From Halpernia humi (GTDB lineage: Bacteria > Bacteroidota > Bacteroidia > Flavobacteriales > Weeksellaceae), in contig NZ_FNUS01000004.1 of NCBI RefSeq assembly GCF_900108025.1, forward strand, positions 222,417 to 286,416: DNA of 64,000 nucleotides, in the 5' to 3' direction. Positions within the stretch are counted from its first letter, which is position 1. The number at the start of each line of letters is the position of its first letter. Both the position numbers and the translations under genes were made by a program. Shown here piece after piece: positions 37,198-45,488 of this stretch. The notes beneath the pieces are model-generated. The model did not search any database. It was not told the DNA's origin and saw nothing but the letters and a program-made list of their open reading frames with translations.

Positions 37198-38202
37198 GTG
37201 AAAGATATTTTCAACATAAAAACCGAACAAGAATTCCAGCAAAGATGCTTGGAAACATTCCGCTATCAATATGAAAACGTTGAAGTTTATCAAAAATTTG
37301 TAGATTTTTTAAATATTGATATTTCAAAAATTGATGAGGTTAAAAAAATTCCCTTTTTGCCAATTGAAATGTTCAAAAACCACCAAATTTTAGATAAAAA
37401 TAAACCCGCAAATTTATATTTTCAAAGTTCTGGAACGACTTTGCAAACACGAAGCAAACATTGGATTGCAGATGAAAATTTGTACCAAGAAAGCATCATT
37501 CAAAGTTTCGAGCAGTTTATTGGCAAAACAGAAGATTATATTTTCCTCGGACTTTTACCCAATTATTCTGAAAACGAACATTCTTCCTTAATTTATATGG
37601 TCGATTTTCTGATGAAAAAATCAGGTAAAATTGAAAATGGTTATTTTCTTTATAACCACCAAGAACTGTTTTATTTGCTTAAAAAACTGTCCCAAGAAAA
37701 CAAAAAAGTGATTTTGTTTGGCGTTTCGTTCGCGTTGTTAGATTTTCTGGATTCCACTCTATCACTCAATCAGTCAATCACAAAATCACCAAATCTTACA
37801 GTAATCGAAACCGGCGGAATGAAAGGTAGAAAGGAAGAAATGACAAAAGATGAATTATTAAAAATTTTGAAAAATGGTTTTAAAACCGAAAAAATTTACT
37901 CCGAATATTCTATGACAGAATTGCTTTCGCAAGCTTATTCTTTGGGAAATAATCTTTATGATTGTCCACCTTGGATGCGCATTTTAGTTCGAAACACAGA
38001 AGATCCTTTTTCCTATGAATCGGCTGGGAAAACGGGCAGTTTAAATATTATTGACTTGGCAAATCTTCATACCTGCAGTTTTATTGCAACGCAGGATTTA
38101 GGTAAAATAATTGAAAATAAATCAGAAAATAATTTGCAATTTCAAGTTTTGGGAAGAATTGACCATTCCGATATTCGTGGTTGCAGTTTATTAGTAAGTT
38201 AA
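37198..38202 (+). CDS. LuxE/PaaK-like acyl-transferring synthetase
   Basis: 334 residues. YFQSSGTT (about residues 77-84) is the nucleotide-binding loop of the acyl-protein synthetase/LuxE and PaaK families. YSMTEL near 240-245 and a C-terminal LGRIDHSDIRGC also fit. It probably activates or transfers an acyl group; the pathway is unknown, since no reductase or carrier gene is nearby. It starts with GTG at 37198, 12 bases after the last hairpin. A short repeat (TCAATCA-like heptamers) encodes SLNQSITKSPN near residues 192-202. Confidence 0.8.
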   Translation: MKDIFNIKTEQEFQQRCLETFRYQYENVEVYQKFVDFLNIDISKIDEVKKIPFLPIEMFKNHQILDKNKPANLYFQSSGTTLQTRSKHWIADENLYQESIIQSFEQFIGKTEDYIFLGLLPNYSENEHSSLIYMVDFLMKKSGKIENGYFLYNHQELFYLLKKLSQENKKVILFGVSFALLDFLDSTLSLNQSITKSPNLTVIETGGMKGRKEEMTKDELLKILKNGFKTEKIYSEYSMTELLSQAYSLGNNLYDCPPWMRILVRNTEDPFSYESAGKTGSLNIIDLANLHTCSFIATQDLGKIIENKSENNLQFQVLGRIDHSDIRGCSLLVS

Positions 38203-38206
38203 AAAA

Positions 38207-38746
38207 ATGGTTAAAGTAGAAGAATTAACGCACGCTTTTGTTTCAAAATTTTGTGATTTTGAGCGGCATTTGGTTTTAACGAATCACTTTCACACGGATT
38301 GGGAAGCCGATATTTTAATTATTGATAAAGAAGGAATTAGCCATGAAATTGAAATTAAATTATCTAAAGCCGACTTTAAAAATGACTTCAAAAAATCTTA
38401 CACCAACAAAAATTCTAGCGAGAAATTTTTGAAACACGACAAAATAAAAGGCGGCGATTACGTTTGCAATTATTTCAGTTTTCTGCTTCCGATGGGAATG
38501 GTAGATTTAAAAGAAATCCCTGAAAATTGTGGTATAATCGAGTTTTATCACAACCCAGATTCTTGGGAAACCGAGTTTTTTGAAATTCGAGAACCTCACA
38601 AAATACACGAAGATTCTTACTGGAAACTAATTGATAAAGATGCATTTATGAGAAATTTATCTAAAACCCTTTTGTTTAAAAAATTTCAAGTAAAAGGTAA
38701 AAAGGAAGAATTGATTTTTAAAAATTATTACCAAAATAAAATTTAA
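38207..38746 (+). CDS. PD-(D/E)XK nuclease-like protein
   Basis: 179 residues, four bases after the LuxE-like gene. The core WEADILIIDKEG followed by EIEIKLSKADFKND has the spacing of a PD-(D/E)XK active site (Asp, then Glu-x-Lys), as found in MmcB-like and other small nucleases. It lacks a signal peptide. A role in DNA repair or restriction is possible; I do not recognise a named family. Confidence 0.55.
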   Translation: MVKVEELTHAFVSKFCDFERHLVLTNHFHTDWEADILIIDKEGISHEIEIKLSKADFKNDFKKSYTNKNSSEKFLKHDKIKGGDYVCNYFSFLLPMGMVDLKEIPENCGIIEFYHNPDSWETEFFEIREPHKIHEDSYWKLIDKDAFMRNLSKTLLFKKFQVKGKKEELIFKNYYQNKI

Positions 38747-38871
38747 TCTCTTATATTAAAGAATATTAAATTTCCTGAAATATTTCATTTAAAATTAACT
38801 TTAAATTTGTGTTTATTTTTTTTATATATAAAATTAATTTATATATTGCGAGCAATTAAAAGGAAAGATGT

Positions 38872-39258
38872 ATGACGAAAATTAAAGTGCAGTACGAATT
38901 TACAATGCACTGCCTTTCAGAAATTTTATACGAGTATATGGCGAGCGCAGAAGGCTTGGCAGAATGGTTTGCGGATGAAGCAGTAGAAAGAGGTGACGAT
39001 TTTTATTTCTCTTGGAACGGCGGAATGGAAGAAAAAGCAACATTGATAAGGTATAAACCTGAAAGTTTTGTACGCTTCCGATGGGAAGAAGACGAAGGTT
39101 CGAAATATTTTTTCGAAATGACGATTGTGATAGACGAAATCACAGACGATTTATCTTTAAATATTACCGATTTTTGCGAAGAAGACGATAAAGAAGAAAA
39201 CAGACTATACTGGGAAAATCTAATTGAAAATCTCCGCTTGAAATTAGGCGCAACATAA
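38872..39258 (+). CDS. START-like domain protein
   Basis: 128 residues. The YEFTMHCLSEILYEYMASAEGLAEWFAD start, the WNGGMEEKATLI segment and the C-terminal helix are typical of a small START/AHSA1-like family found in Flavobacteriia. No signal peptide. It probably binds a hydrophobic ligand; role unknown. It ends at a clear terminator. Confidence 0.85.
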   Translation: MTKIKVQYEFTMHCLSEILYEYMASAEGLAEWFADEAVERGDDFYFSWNGGMEEKATLIRYKPESFVRFRWEEDEGSKYFFEMTIVIDEITDDLSLNITDFCEEDDKEENRLYWENLIENLRLKLGAT

Positions 39259-39262
39259 TTCT

Positions 39263-39296
39263 AAAAGTGGTAATTTTTTATCACTTTATTTTTTTA
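39263..39296 (+). terminator. Terminator of the START-like gene
   Basis: Stem AAAGTGGTAA and TTATCACTTT (one G-T pair), followed by a T-rich run. Confidence 0.75.
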
Positions 39297-39315
39297 CTTA
39301 ATTTTAAAATTTTTA

Positions 39316-40101
39316 TTGATGAATGCTGACTTGCAAAACAGAGCCTTTCTATTTGGTGATGCGGTTTGGGTGTCTTTCTATGTACGAAATAGCGCACTTT
39401 TTTTAGCGGAAGAATGCTATTTTTTCCTCATGTCTTCTATGCGAAAAATGCGCATGCATATTCCGGTAGATTATACTTTAGAATATTTCCAAAACTATTT
39501 TCAAACTGAATTTTTAGATAAAAATTGCCATGAAGGCATTATTAGAATGATGGTTTATCGCAATTCTGACACCGCAAATTTAGCAAAAGCAGGCGTTTCA
39601 AATTTCTGCGAGTTTATAAAAAAAGATGATATTTTAAACATTGAGAAAAATATTGAAGTGGATTTAATTAAGGAAATAAACGTCAATAATAATTTGTTTA
39701 GTAACATTTACACGCATTCTCCCGAAAATATTTACGCTGAAATTTATGCGCAAGAAAATGATTTGGATGATGTCATTCTTTTAAATCCACAAAAAAGAAT
39801 TGCAAGAAGTAGCAACGGAAATTTACTTTTTTTATCAGAAAAAAGCGTGAAAATACCAAGGCAAACAGAAGGCGCTTACATTTCTCCATTGATGGAATCT
39901 TTCGTTACTTTTTTACACAAAAGCAATTCTGCCCGAATAGAAGAAGTTGAAATGATGGCCTTTGAATCCCAAAAATCAGAAGAAATTTTATTGATTTCTG
40001 AAGCAAAAGGCATTTTTTCTGTTTCCAAAATTAGAAATCGAAAATTTGGAAACGACAGATTCTCCGAAATGCTAAAAAATTGGAAATTAAGTTTAAACTA
40101 A
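39316..40101 (+). CDS. Class IV aminotransferase-like protein, catalytic Lys not seen
   Basis: 261 residues with the class IV aminotransferase (aminodeoxychorismate lyase-like) plan: RAFLFGDAVWVSF at the start, then DDVILLNPQKRIARSSNGNLLF, and SEEILLISEAKGIFSV near the end. At the place of the PLP-binding Lys the sequence reads NIYTHSPENIYAEIYAQ, and the usual Glu before the NIF block is Arg. It may therefore not use PLP in the normal way. Either it is a divergent enzyme or a non-catalytic relative. Confidence 0.75.
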   Translation: MMNADLQNRAFLFGDAVWVSFYVRNSALFLAEECYFFLMSSMRKMRMHIPVDYTLEYFQNYFQTEFLDKNCHEGIIRMMVYRNSDTANLAKAGVSNFCEFIKKDDILNIEKNIEVDLIKEINVNNNLFSNIYTHSPENIYAEIYAQENDLDDVILLNPQKRIARSSNGNLLFLSEKSVKIPRQTEGAYISPLMESFVTFLHKSNSARIEEVEMMAFESQKSEEILLISEAKGIFSVSKIRNRKFGNDRFSEMLKNWKLSLN

Positions 40102-40108
40102 AATTGAC

Positions 40109-40160
40109 AAACTCGGTAAACAACCAGTTTATTAGTTCTTCACCGAGTTTTAATTTTTTT
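40109..40160 (+). terminator. Terminator of the class IV aminotransferase-like gene
   Basis: AAACTCGGT (40109-40117) pairs with ACCGAGTTT (40142-40150) around a 24-base loop, followed by a T-run. Confidence 0.65.
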
Positions 40161-40261
40161 TAAAACAATTTCTTTAGTCCAAAATGTTTTAATGTTATAT
40201 ACCCAATAAACGTTTATAGTCTCTTAAAAAGTGTTTAAGAAAATCCTAAATTTTTGTTAAA

Positions 40262-40810
40262 TTAATTCATACTTACATCTTCTGGCGCATTTGCCCAAAG
40301 CAAATATTCGCCACCCAGATTTTGCATCATATTTTTCCACAAACTTTGGTCGTTTGGCGAGGTATAATCTAAATTGTAAACATCCACAATCGTCCACATT
40401 TTGGCCTGCAATTCCGTTTCAAGCTGCATACCCGCCCAACCGGAATATCCAGAAAATATTTTGATGTCTTCCTTCGCCACTTTTCCTTCAGTATAAGCAT
40501 TTATAACAGAAGTGAAATCTTCTGTCAGAAAATATTGGTCGTTAATAGGAATGCTTATTTCAGATACTTTTAGGCCATTTACGATAAAAAATAATTTATC
40601 AGTTTCCACCGGTCCACCGTCATAAACTTCAATAGGAAAGCCAAAAAGGTGTAATATTTTTTTGGATGCTTCCGGATTTTTCTTATTTAAAATTAAGCCA
40701 AATGCACCATTTTCATTATGCTCGACTACCAAAACTACAGATCGTGCAAAAACATCACCAGAAATATCGGGCGTGGAAATTAAAATTTTACCTTTGCAAG
40801 AATAATTCAT
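40262..40810 (-). CDS. YqgE/AlgH family protein
   Basis: 182 residues. KGKILISTPDISGDVFARSVVLVVEHNENGAFGLILNK is the diagnostic N-terminus, and FSGYSGWAGMQLETEL also matches. The family is widespread but without a settled function. The ATG at 40810 is chosen over an in-frame TTG two codons upstream. Its start faces that of pdxH across only 22 bases, so at least one promoter must lie inside the opposite gene. Confidence 0.9.
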   Translation of the reverse strand: MNYSCKGKILISTPDISGDVFARSVVLVVEHNENGAFGLILNKKNPEASKKILHLFGFPIEVYDGGPVETDKLFFIVNGLKVSEISIPINDQYFLTEDFTSVINAYTEGKVAKEDIKIFSGYSGWAGMQLETELQAKMWTIVDVYNLDYTSPNDQSLWKNMMQNLGGEYLLWANAPEDVSMN

Positions 40811-40832
40811 ATTCAAAAATAATAAATTTTCT

Positions 40833-41477
40833 ATGGAAAACCTTTATGATAAACGAAAAAATTACGAGAAAGCAGAACTTTTAGAAAGTGAAATAAAAAA
40901 TTCACCGGTAGAACAGTTTAAAATTTGGTTCAATGAAGCAGAATCTTCGCCTGAAATATCCGAAGCAAATTCAATGTCTATTTCTACAGTTGATAGTGAC
41001 GGATGCCCAAGAACGCGGATTGTTTTATTAAAATCTTACGACGAACACGGATTTGTATTTTTTACCAATTACGACAGCCAAAAAGGAAAATCATTGATTG
41101 AAACAGGAAAAGCCTGTCTTCATTTTTTTTGGCCCAATTTAGAACGACAAATATGCATAAAAGCAACTATTGAGAAAGTTTCAGAAAAAAATTCTGAGGA
41201 CTATTTTCACTCGCGTCCGCGCGGAAGTCAGTTGGGAGCAGTTGTTTCGCCGCAAAGTTCTGAAATCCCAAACCGAGAATATCTACAAAATAATTTAAAA
41301 ATATTAGAAAAAGAATTTGAAGGCAAAGAAATTACACGTCCCAAAAATTGGGGTGGTTTTAGAGCAATTCCTTACGAGATAGAATTTTGGCAAGGCCGAC
41401 CAAATCGTCTTCACGATAGAATAGTGTATAGAAAAACAGAGGGCGAAAATTGGAGAATTTCACGTTTAGCACCATAA
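40833..41477 (+). CDS. pdxH: Pyridoxamine 5'-phosphate oxidase
   Basis: 214 residues. Oxidises pyridoxamine or pyridoxine phosphate to PLP with FMN. Conserved: the SISTVDSDGCPRTRIVLLKSYDEHGFVFFTNYDSQKG region (substrate and FMN binding), FFWPNLERQI, SRPRGSQLGA, and the C-terminal FWQGRPNRLHDRI then WRISRLAP. The length is standard. Divergent from the YqgE gene. Confidence 0.97.
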   Translation: MENLYDKRKNYEKAELLESEIKNSPVEQFKIWFNEAESSPEISEANSMSISTVDSDGCPRTRIVLLKSYDEHGFVFFTNYDSQKGKSLIETGKACLHFFWPNLERQICIKATIEKVSEKNSEDYFHSRPRGSQLGAVVSPQSSEIPNREYLQNNLKILEKEFEGKEITRPKNWGGFRAIPYEIEFWQGRPNRLHDRIVYRKTEGENWRISRLAP

Positions 41478-41480
41478 AAA

Positions 41481-41510
41481 AATGCCGCTTTTGAGCGGCA
41501 TTAATATTTT
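41481..41510. terminator. Terminator between pdxH and the HU gene
   Basis: Stem AATGCCGC and GCGGCATT around TTTTGA, with T-rich sequence on one side and A-rich on the other. It can serve both convergent genes. Confidence 0.8.
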
Positions 41511-41523
41511 TTAAAATAAGAAA

Positions 41524-41814
41524 TTATTTCTTTTTTGCACCCATTACGGCGTTCGCCAAGTCAGAACCTGCTTTAAATTTTGCAACGTTTTTAGCGGCAA
41601 TTTTTATTGGTTGTTTAGTAGAAGGATTAATGCCTTGTCTCGCTGCTCTATGTGCTACAGAAAAAGTACCAAAGCCTACTAAAGAAACTTTACCGTCTTT
41701 TTTTTGTAAGGCTTTTGTAACGTTGGATACAAAAGATTCTAATGCTTTTTTTGCTGCTACTTTGGTGATGTCTGCATCACTTGCAATTGCATCAATTAAT
41801 TCGGATTTGTTCAT
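41524..41814 (-). CDS. HU family DNA-binding protein
   Basis: 96 residues. MNKSELIDAIASDADITKVAAKKAL is the dimerisation helix pair and GFGTFSVAHRAARQGINPSTKQPI the DNA-binding arm, as in bacterial HU. It compacts the chromosome. A very good promoter match lies upstream (41859-41889). Confidence 0.96.
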   Translation of the reverse strand: MNKSELIDAIASDADITKVAAKKALESFVSNVTKALQKKDGKVSLVGFGTFSVAHRAARQGINPSTKQPIKIAAKNVAKFKAGSDLANAVMGAKKK

Positions 41815-41858
41815 AATAATACTGTGTTTTAAAGTTAGTTTTTAAAAATGACATTAAG

Positions 41859-41889
41859 CAAATATAATACATTTTTAATAATACGCAAA
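41859..41889 (-). promoter_or_regulatory. Promoter of the HU gene
   Basis: Minus strand TTTG, 19 bases, TATATTTG: an exact Bacteroidota consensus with ideal spacing, 45 bases before the ATG. The rest of the 374-base gap between the HU and panD genes holds only the panD promoter; nothing else was seen between 41890 and 42155. Confidence 0.7.
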
Positions 41890-42155
41890 CATTTTTACTG
41901 TTTTTAATTAAAAATTCAGATGATTGATAGAAATAAATGCTAAATCATAATTTTGGAAAAATACAGTTTGTGGCGTTGAAGTCTTGCTTATTTGTAAGTG
42001 TACATTATCAATACTCAATTTATTAAGACTTAGGATAATTTTTCCTAAATTATTGATTTCGCATTTTTAGTATTAATTTTTTACTTAAAATATCACTAAT
42101 ATTTTTTAAAACTATTTCAAATTATGACCTGCGAAAATATAAGTAAAACCTTCTA

Positions 42156-42184
42156 TTTGCAATAAACAATTTTATGTAAATTTG
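42156..42184 (+). promoter_or_regulatory. Promoter of panD
   Basis: TTTG, 17 bases, TAAATTTG, ending four bases before the ATG at 42189. It predicts a leaderless or nearly leaderless message. Confidence 0.6.
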
Positions 42185-42188
42185 CGCC

Positions 42189-42539
42189 ATGTTATTAGAA
42201 ATTTTTAAATCCAAGATTCATCGTGTAACTGTCACCGAATCTGATCTTAATTACATCGGAAGCATCACTATTGACGAAGATCTTTTAGATGCGTCTGGTA
42301 TTTTAGTTGGCGAACGCGTTTTTATTGTAAACGTCAATAACGGCGAGCGTTTTGATACTTATGCCATTAAAGGTAAAAGAAAATCTGGCGAAATTTGTCT
42401 CAATGGCCCTGCTGCTAGAAAAGTACAAAAAGGCGATATCATTATCATTATGTCTTACGCACAAATGACGCCCGAAGAAGCAAAGTCGTTTCAACCGAAA
42501 ATCATTTTCCCGAATGAAAATACCAATCTTTTAACCTAA
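42189..42539 (+). CDS. panD: Aspartate 1-decarboxylase precursor
   Basis: 116 residues. Makes beta-alanine for pantothenate. The proenzyme cleaves itself between Gly24 and Ser25 (NYIGSITID) to create the pyruvoyl group; Lys9, Arg12 and the GPAAR segment are also conserved. It is followed after three bases by a membrane-protein gene. Confidence 0.97.
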   Translation: MLLEIFKSKIHRVTVTESDLNYIGSITIDEDLLDASGILVGERVFIVNVNNGERFDTYAIKGKRKSGEICLNGPAARKVQKGDIIIIMSYAQMTPEEAKSFQPKIIFPNENTNLLT

Positions 42540-42542
42540 TTA

Positions 42543-43574
42543 ATGGACGATCTAAAGAAGAAAAATCCCCTAAAAACTTTTCTTACCATCCTAATTTCTT
42601 TAGCCATCGCGGCGGTTTTTTTGTGGTTGGCTTTTAGAGGTTTAGAAATTGATAAAGTTTTAAAATCATTAGAAAACGCCAATTATTTCTGGGTTTTTGC
42701 AGCCATGCTTTTTGGTTTGGGAGCGTATTGGTTTCGCGCCATTCGGTGGAATTTATTGCTGGAACCAATGGGTTATAAAATTTCAAATTCCAATGCTCTT
42801 TGGACGCTTTCTTTCGGTTATTTAATGAATCTCACCATTCCCAGAAGTGGCGAAGTTGCCCGCGCAACAGCACTTTACGGCGTAGAAAAAGTGCCTGTAG
42901 AAAAATCTTTCGGCACCATTATTTTAGAAAGAATTGTAGATTTAATCTGCATGATCTTATTTTTAGGTTTGACTTTAATCTTTAAATTTAAAGCCATTTC
43001 TTCCTTTTATACATTCGCCACTTCGCAAAAATCAGCAGACGCAAAAACGTCGTCTTCCCTTTTATATTATATCTTGGGCGGTATTTTTCTGCTTTTCTTT
43101 TTGCTTTTCTTTATTTTTAAATCTAAACTTCAAGCGTTTTCTATCTATCAAAAAATCGCCAATTTTGGAAAAGGAATTGTAACCGGCTTAAAATCTATTT
43201 TCCACCTAAAGCAGAAATTCAAATTTATTTTTCTTTCACTTGCCATTTGGGTTTGCTATTTTTTCGCCACCTATTTGGTTTGTTTTGCACTTCCAGAAAC
43301 CGCAAATTTTACCATTGCAGACGGCTTTTTCATCATCGTTGTTGGCACTTTGGGCATGATGGTTCCGGCGTCTGGTGGGATTGGCGCGTTTAATTTTGCA
43401 ATGAAAATCGGTTTCACGGCACTTTTTCTTTCAATGGGTTTAAACCCAAAAACTGGTGCAGAAATCGGTTTGGTTTACTCATTTATTTCTCTGCCTTTGC
43501 AAATTTTCATCATGTTCGTGATGGGCATCATTTCCATTCCGATGCTTGCAAAAGCGCGTAAAATTAAGATTTAG
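42543..43574 (+). CDS. Lysylphosphatidylglycerol synthase-type transmembrane protein (UPF0104)
   Basis: 343 residues with about eight membrane helices. PRSGEVARA and the GILMMVPASGGIGAFNFAMK-like segment (GMMVPASGGIGAFN) are the signatures of this flippase-like family, related to the membrane half of MprF and to YbhN. There is no synthase domain. It is in an operon with panD. The end of the gene overlaps by four bases with a structured repeat on the opposite strand. Confidence 0.88.
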   Translation: MDDLKKKNPLKTFLTILISLAIAAVFLWLAFRGLEIDKVLKSLENANYFWVFAAMLFGLGAYWFRAIRWNLLLEPMGYKISNSNALWTLSFGYLMNLTIPRSGEVARATALYGVEKVPVEKSFGTIILERIVDLICMILFLGLTLIFKFKAISSFYTFATSQKSADAKTSSSLLYYILGGIFLLFFLLFFIFKSKLQAFSIYQKIANFGKGIVTGLKSIFHLKQKFKFIFLSLAIWVCYFFATYLVCFALPETANFTIADGFFIIVVGTLGMMVPASGGIGAFNFAMKIGFTALFLSMGLNPKTGAEIGLVYSFISLPLQIFIMFVMGIISIPMLAKARKIKI

Positions 43575-43662
43575 AAGCAAGACAGTTTTCGCTTCTTCGA
43601 AGATGAGTCCCGTGTTCCGCTATATCCCGCCGCGGCGGGGATGCCGCTTCACCCGGGGCTAA
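43571..43662 (-). repeat. Structured intergenic element, copy 2
   Basis: On the minus strand: TAGCCCCGGGTGAAGCGGC, ATCC, a GC-rich hairpin (CCCGCCGCGGCGGG), ATATAGCGGAACACGGGACT and a tail TCTTGCTTCTAA. It is the same order of blocks as the copies at 29350 and 48193. It begins the 491-base non-coding stretch that leads into the cassette array. Confidence 0.65.
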
Positions 43663-43785
43663 AAATTTCGGGTGTTTTTTCTTTCGACGAGAAGAAATTT
43701 TCGTAAAACAAAAAATAATTCATCTGTTTGCGGTTTACCGCAACTGCCATTCAATCCTTTTTTATATCTTTGATATTATATAAAA

Positions 43786-43857
43786 GTATGACAATTGTCA
43801 TACATATCTCCCCGAATTTGGGTGTTTATGTATGGTTTTGTCATACATATATACAAG
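43786..43857. repeat. Palindromic leader before the cassette array
   Basis: An 18-base perfect palindrome, GTATGACAATTGTCATAC (43786-43803), is followed by CATACATA and TATGTATG arms around CCGAATTTGG, then a second TGTCATACATAT. It directly precedes the first G|TT junction at 43857/43858. In an integron this would be the position of the primary site; no integrase gene is present to support that. Confidence 0.5.
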
Positions 43858-44031
43858 TTGGGAAAAATCGCCCTTCGGGACGATTTTTCCCAACGTACGG
43901 CTCGGCTTCGCCGACAGTTGTGAAACCATCGTTGCATTCGCACGACGTTTTCACAACTGTCGCCTTTGACGCATTCTGAAAAAGAAGTTTTCAACTTCCT
44001 TTTCAGAACGACGACAAAGCCGAGCCGTACG
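43858..44031 (+). mobile_element. Gene-less 174-base cassette-like module A, copy 1
   Basis: Starts TTGGGAAAAATCG and contains its complement CGATTTTTCCCAAC at 43881-43894. A 14-base stem (GTACGGCTCGGCTT at 43895 and its complement ending 44030) then encloses two further hairpins, CGACAGTTGTGAAA with its complement and TTCTGAAAA with its complement. The end is ...TACG before TT. It is identical base for base to the module at 45489-45662. It contains no credible gene. Confidence 0.8.
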
Positions 44032-44065
44032 TTGGCAGTAATTGTAAAACGCTCATCTATTAAAC

Positions 44066-44749
44066 ATGAATCTAAAAAAAGAAGAACTCTTAGAATTATT
44101 CAACAGTTCAATTGATAATGCATTTTACATGTATGAATGCTCAAGAAAAATTTTGTTTGAACTTGAAAAAAATAAATATCCAAGTTTAGGATTAGCCGAA
44201 TTATCTTTAGAAGAGTTAGGAAAATCTTTTAGTTGTTTAGCATATTATTCCAAAGCGCAGAATCTTGGTGATTGGAAAGATTTCTGGAAAGAATGGAGAA
44301 ATCACGATATAAAAGCTCATAGAGCATTTTTCTATGAATTCTTCTGTCTATTAAGGCTTGAGTTAGAATATGAGAATGAAGACGAAGCTTTAGAATTTCC
44401 TTCGGTTAGGGGAAATTTTTCAAAAGAAAAAGAAGCAAGTTTTTATGTTGATATTGATAAAGGTAATCGGAAAATTCATAAACCTGAAAATGAAATTTCA
44501 GATGAAGAATGTATAAGAAGAGTTACAAGTCTATCGGGCTTATTTAATGCTGCGTTTTATATTAAAGATTGGTTTGCAGAAAATCCGAATGAAAATTTCA
44601 GAAATGCAATTTCAGATTATGCGTATAGAACTATATCAACCGAAATGTATCAACAAGATGTTTTAGATACTTTAAAAGAAATGAAAGGTGAAAATGAAGA
44701 ATACAATAGAGCTTTGAAAAAAATTGAAATGTTATTTAATCCCGAATAA
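44066..44749 (+). CDS. AbiV family abortive infection protein
   Basis: 227 residues, all helical. The family signatures are ELSLEELGKS (45-54), the HDIKAHRAF block (80-88) and KEASFYVDID (122-131), as in the HEPN-like AbiV group. AbiV of Lactococcus blocks phage multiplication, apparently through translation arrest. The gene is the first of cassette-like segment 1 and begins 34 bases inside it, followed after 30 bases by a membrane-protein gene. Confidence 0.85.
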   Translation: MNLKKEELLELFNSSIDNAFYMYECSRKILFELEKNKYPSLGLAELSLEELGKSFSCLAYYSKAQNLGDWKDFWKEWRNHDIKAHRAFFYEFFCLLRLELEYENEDEALEFPSVRGNFSKEKEASFYVDIDKGNRKIHKPENEISDEECIRRVTSLSGLFNAAFYIKDWFAENPNENFRNAISDYAYRTISTEMYQQDVLDTLKEMKGENEEYNRALKKIEMLFNPE

Positions 44750-44779
44750 AGAAATCAACAACAGCATAAAAATCAGAAT

Positions 44780-45352
44780 ATGACAGAAAAATTTACTTTA
44801 AGAGATATTCTCGTTTATACACTTTTAGGATTAATAGTTTTATTTTTTACTTATTTATATTATCCTTTTGAAATTGGTTCTATCATTAAGGATTCAAAAG
44901 ACTATTCGGATTTAACCGTTTTATTATTAATTCCTATTTCATATCTAATTGGACATATTTTGATGAGTTTAGATGATGTGATTTTCAATGGTATTTTAGT
45001 GCGTTTTTTTCCAAAAGAAAAGCCATTAAAAAACAAATACTGGAAGTTTTACAATTTCTTTTTTTTTGGTTACCGAAATATAGGAATTCGAAATAAAGAA
45101 GAAATAACAAATGAAACATTTCTAAAAACTTGTGATAAGTTAATTACAGAAAATAAATATGAGAAAGCAGAATATTATCAAGTAATGAGCGACTTATTTA
45201 AAGGTATCGTCCTAATTATATTCATTAGCATTGTTTTCGACATTTATCTCTGGCGTTTTGAATTTTGGAAGCTAATATTAATTTTCTTGATTTGGTATAG
45301 AGCCAAAATGTTTTCAGCTTATTATGTTAGAATGATAAAGCGGAATATATAA
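44780..45352 (+). CDS. Unknown membrane protein
   Basis: 190 residues with four hydrophobic segments (about 9-27, 43-65, 137-157 and 160-172) and a charged loop between. I recognise no family. It is the second gene of cassette-like segment 1, 30 bases after AbiV and seven bases before the attC-like arm. The position suggests it is either an AbiV partner or separate cargo. Confidence 0.6.
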   Translation: MTEKFTLRDILVYTLLGLIVLFFTYLYYPFEIGSIIKDSKDYSDLTVLLLIPISYLIGHILMSLDDVIFNGILVRFFPKEKPLKNKYWKFYNFFFFGYRNIGIRNKEEITNETFLKTCDKLITENKYEKAEYYQVMSDLFKGIVLIIFISIVFDIYLWRFEFWKLILIFLIWYRAKMFSAYYVRMIKRNI

Positions 45353-45362
45353 AAACAACTAC

Positions 45363-45488
45363 TGCCAACACACGTTTTGCGCTATTGCGAATTTTGTGCA
45401 AGCCGGACATTTTTCTTTCGCAAGAAATATTATCTTTAACAGAAAATAATTCGTTCCGAAGCTCGCAACAGCGCAAAGCGCGGGAACG
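45363..45488 (+). repeat. attC-like site of segment 1
   Basis: R''-like TGCCAAC at 45363-45369 pairs with GTTGGCA at the segment start. Inside, TTTTGCGCTATTGCGA and TCGCAACAGCGCAAA form a stem with one mismatch around a central region. The site ends at G|TT (45488/45489). The terminal heptamer departs from the classical RYYYAAC at two bases. Confidence 0.55.

Larger units (their letters stand above)
44032..45488 (+). mobile_element. Cassette-like segment 1 (AbiV and membrane protein)
   Basis: Begins TTGGCAGTAATTGT right after G. Its reverse complement, ACAACTACTGCCAAC with one mismatch in 15 bases, lies at 45355-45369 after the genes, followed by an imperfect stem and a final G at 45488 before the next TTGGG. 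This is how an integron cassette appears in an array: the 5' end and the 3' attC arm belong together once circularised. Both genes point towards the 3' site. Confidence 0.6.

Noticed and set aside
43728..43979. Open frames overlapping the palindromic leader and module A, also repeated at 45359-45625
   Set aside because: They lie in inverted-repeat DNA, on both strands, and encode sequence explained by the repeat itself.
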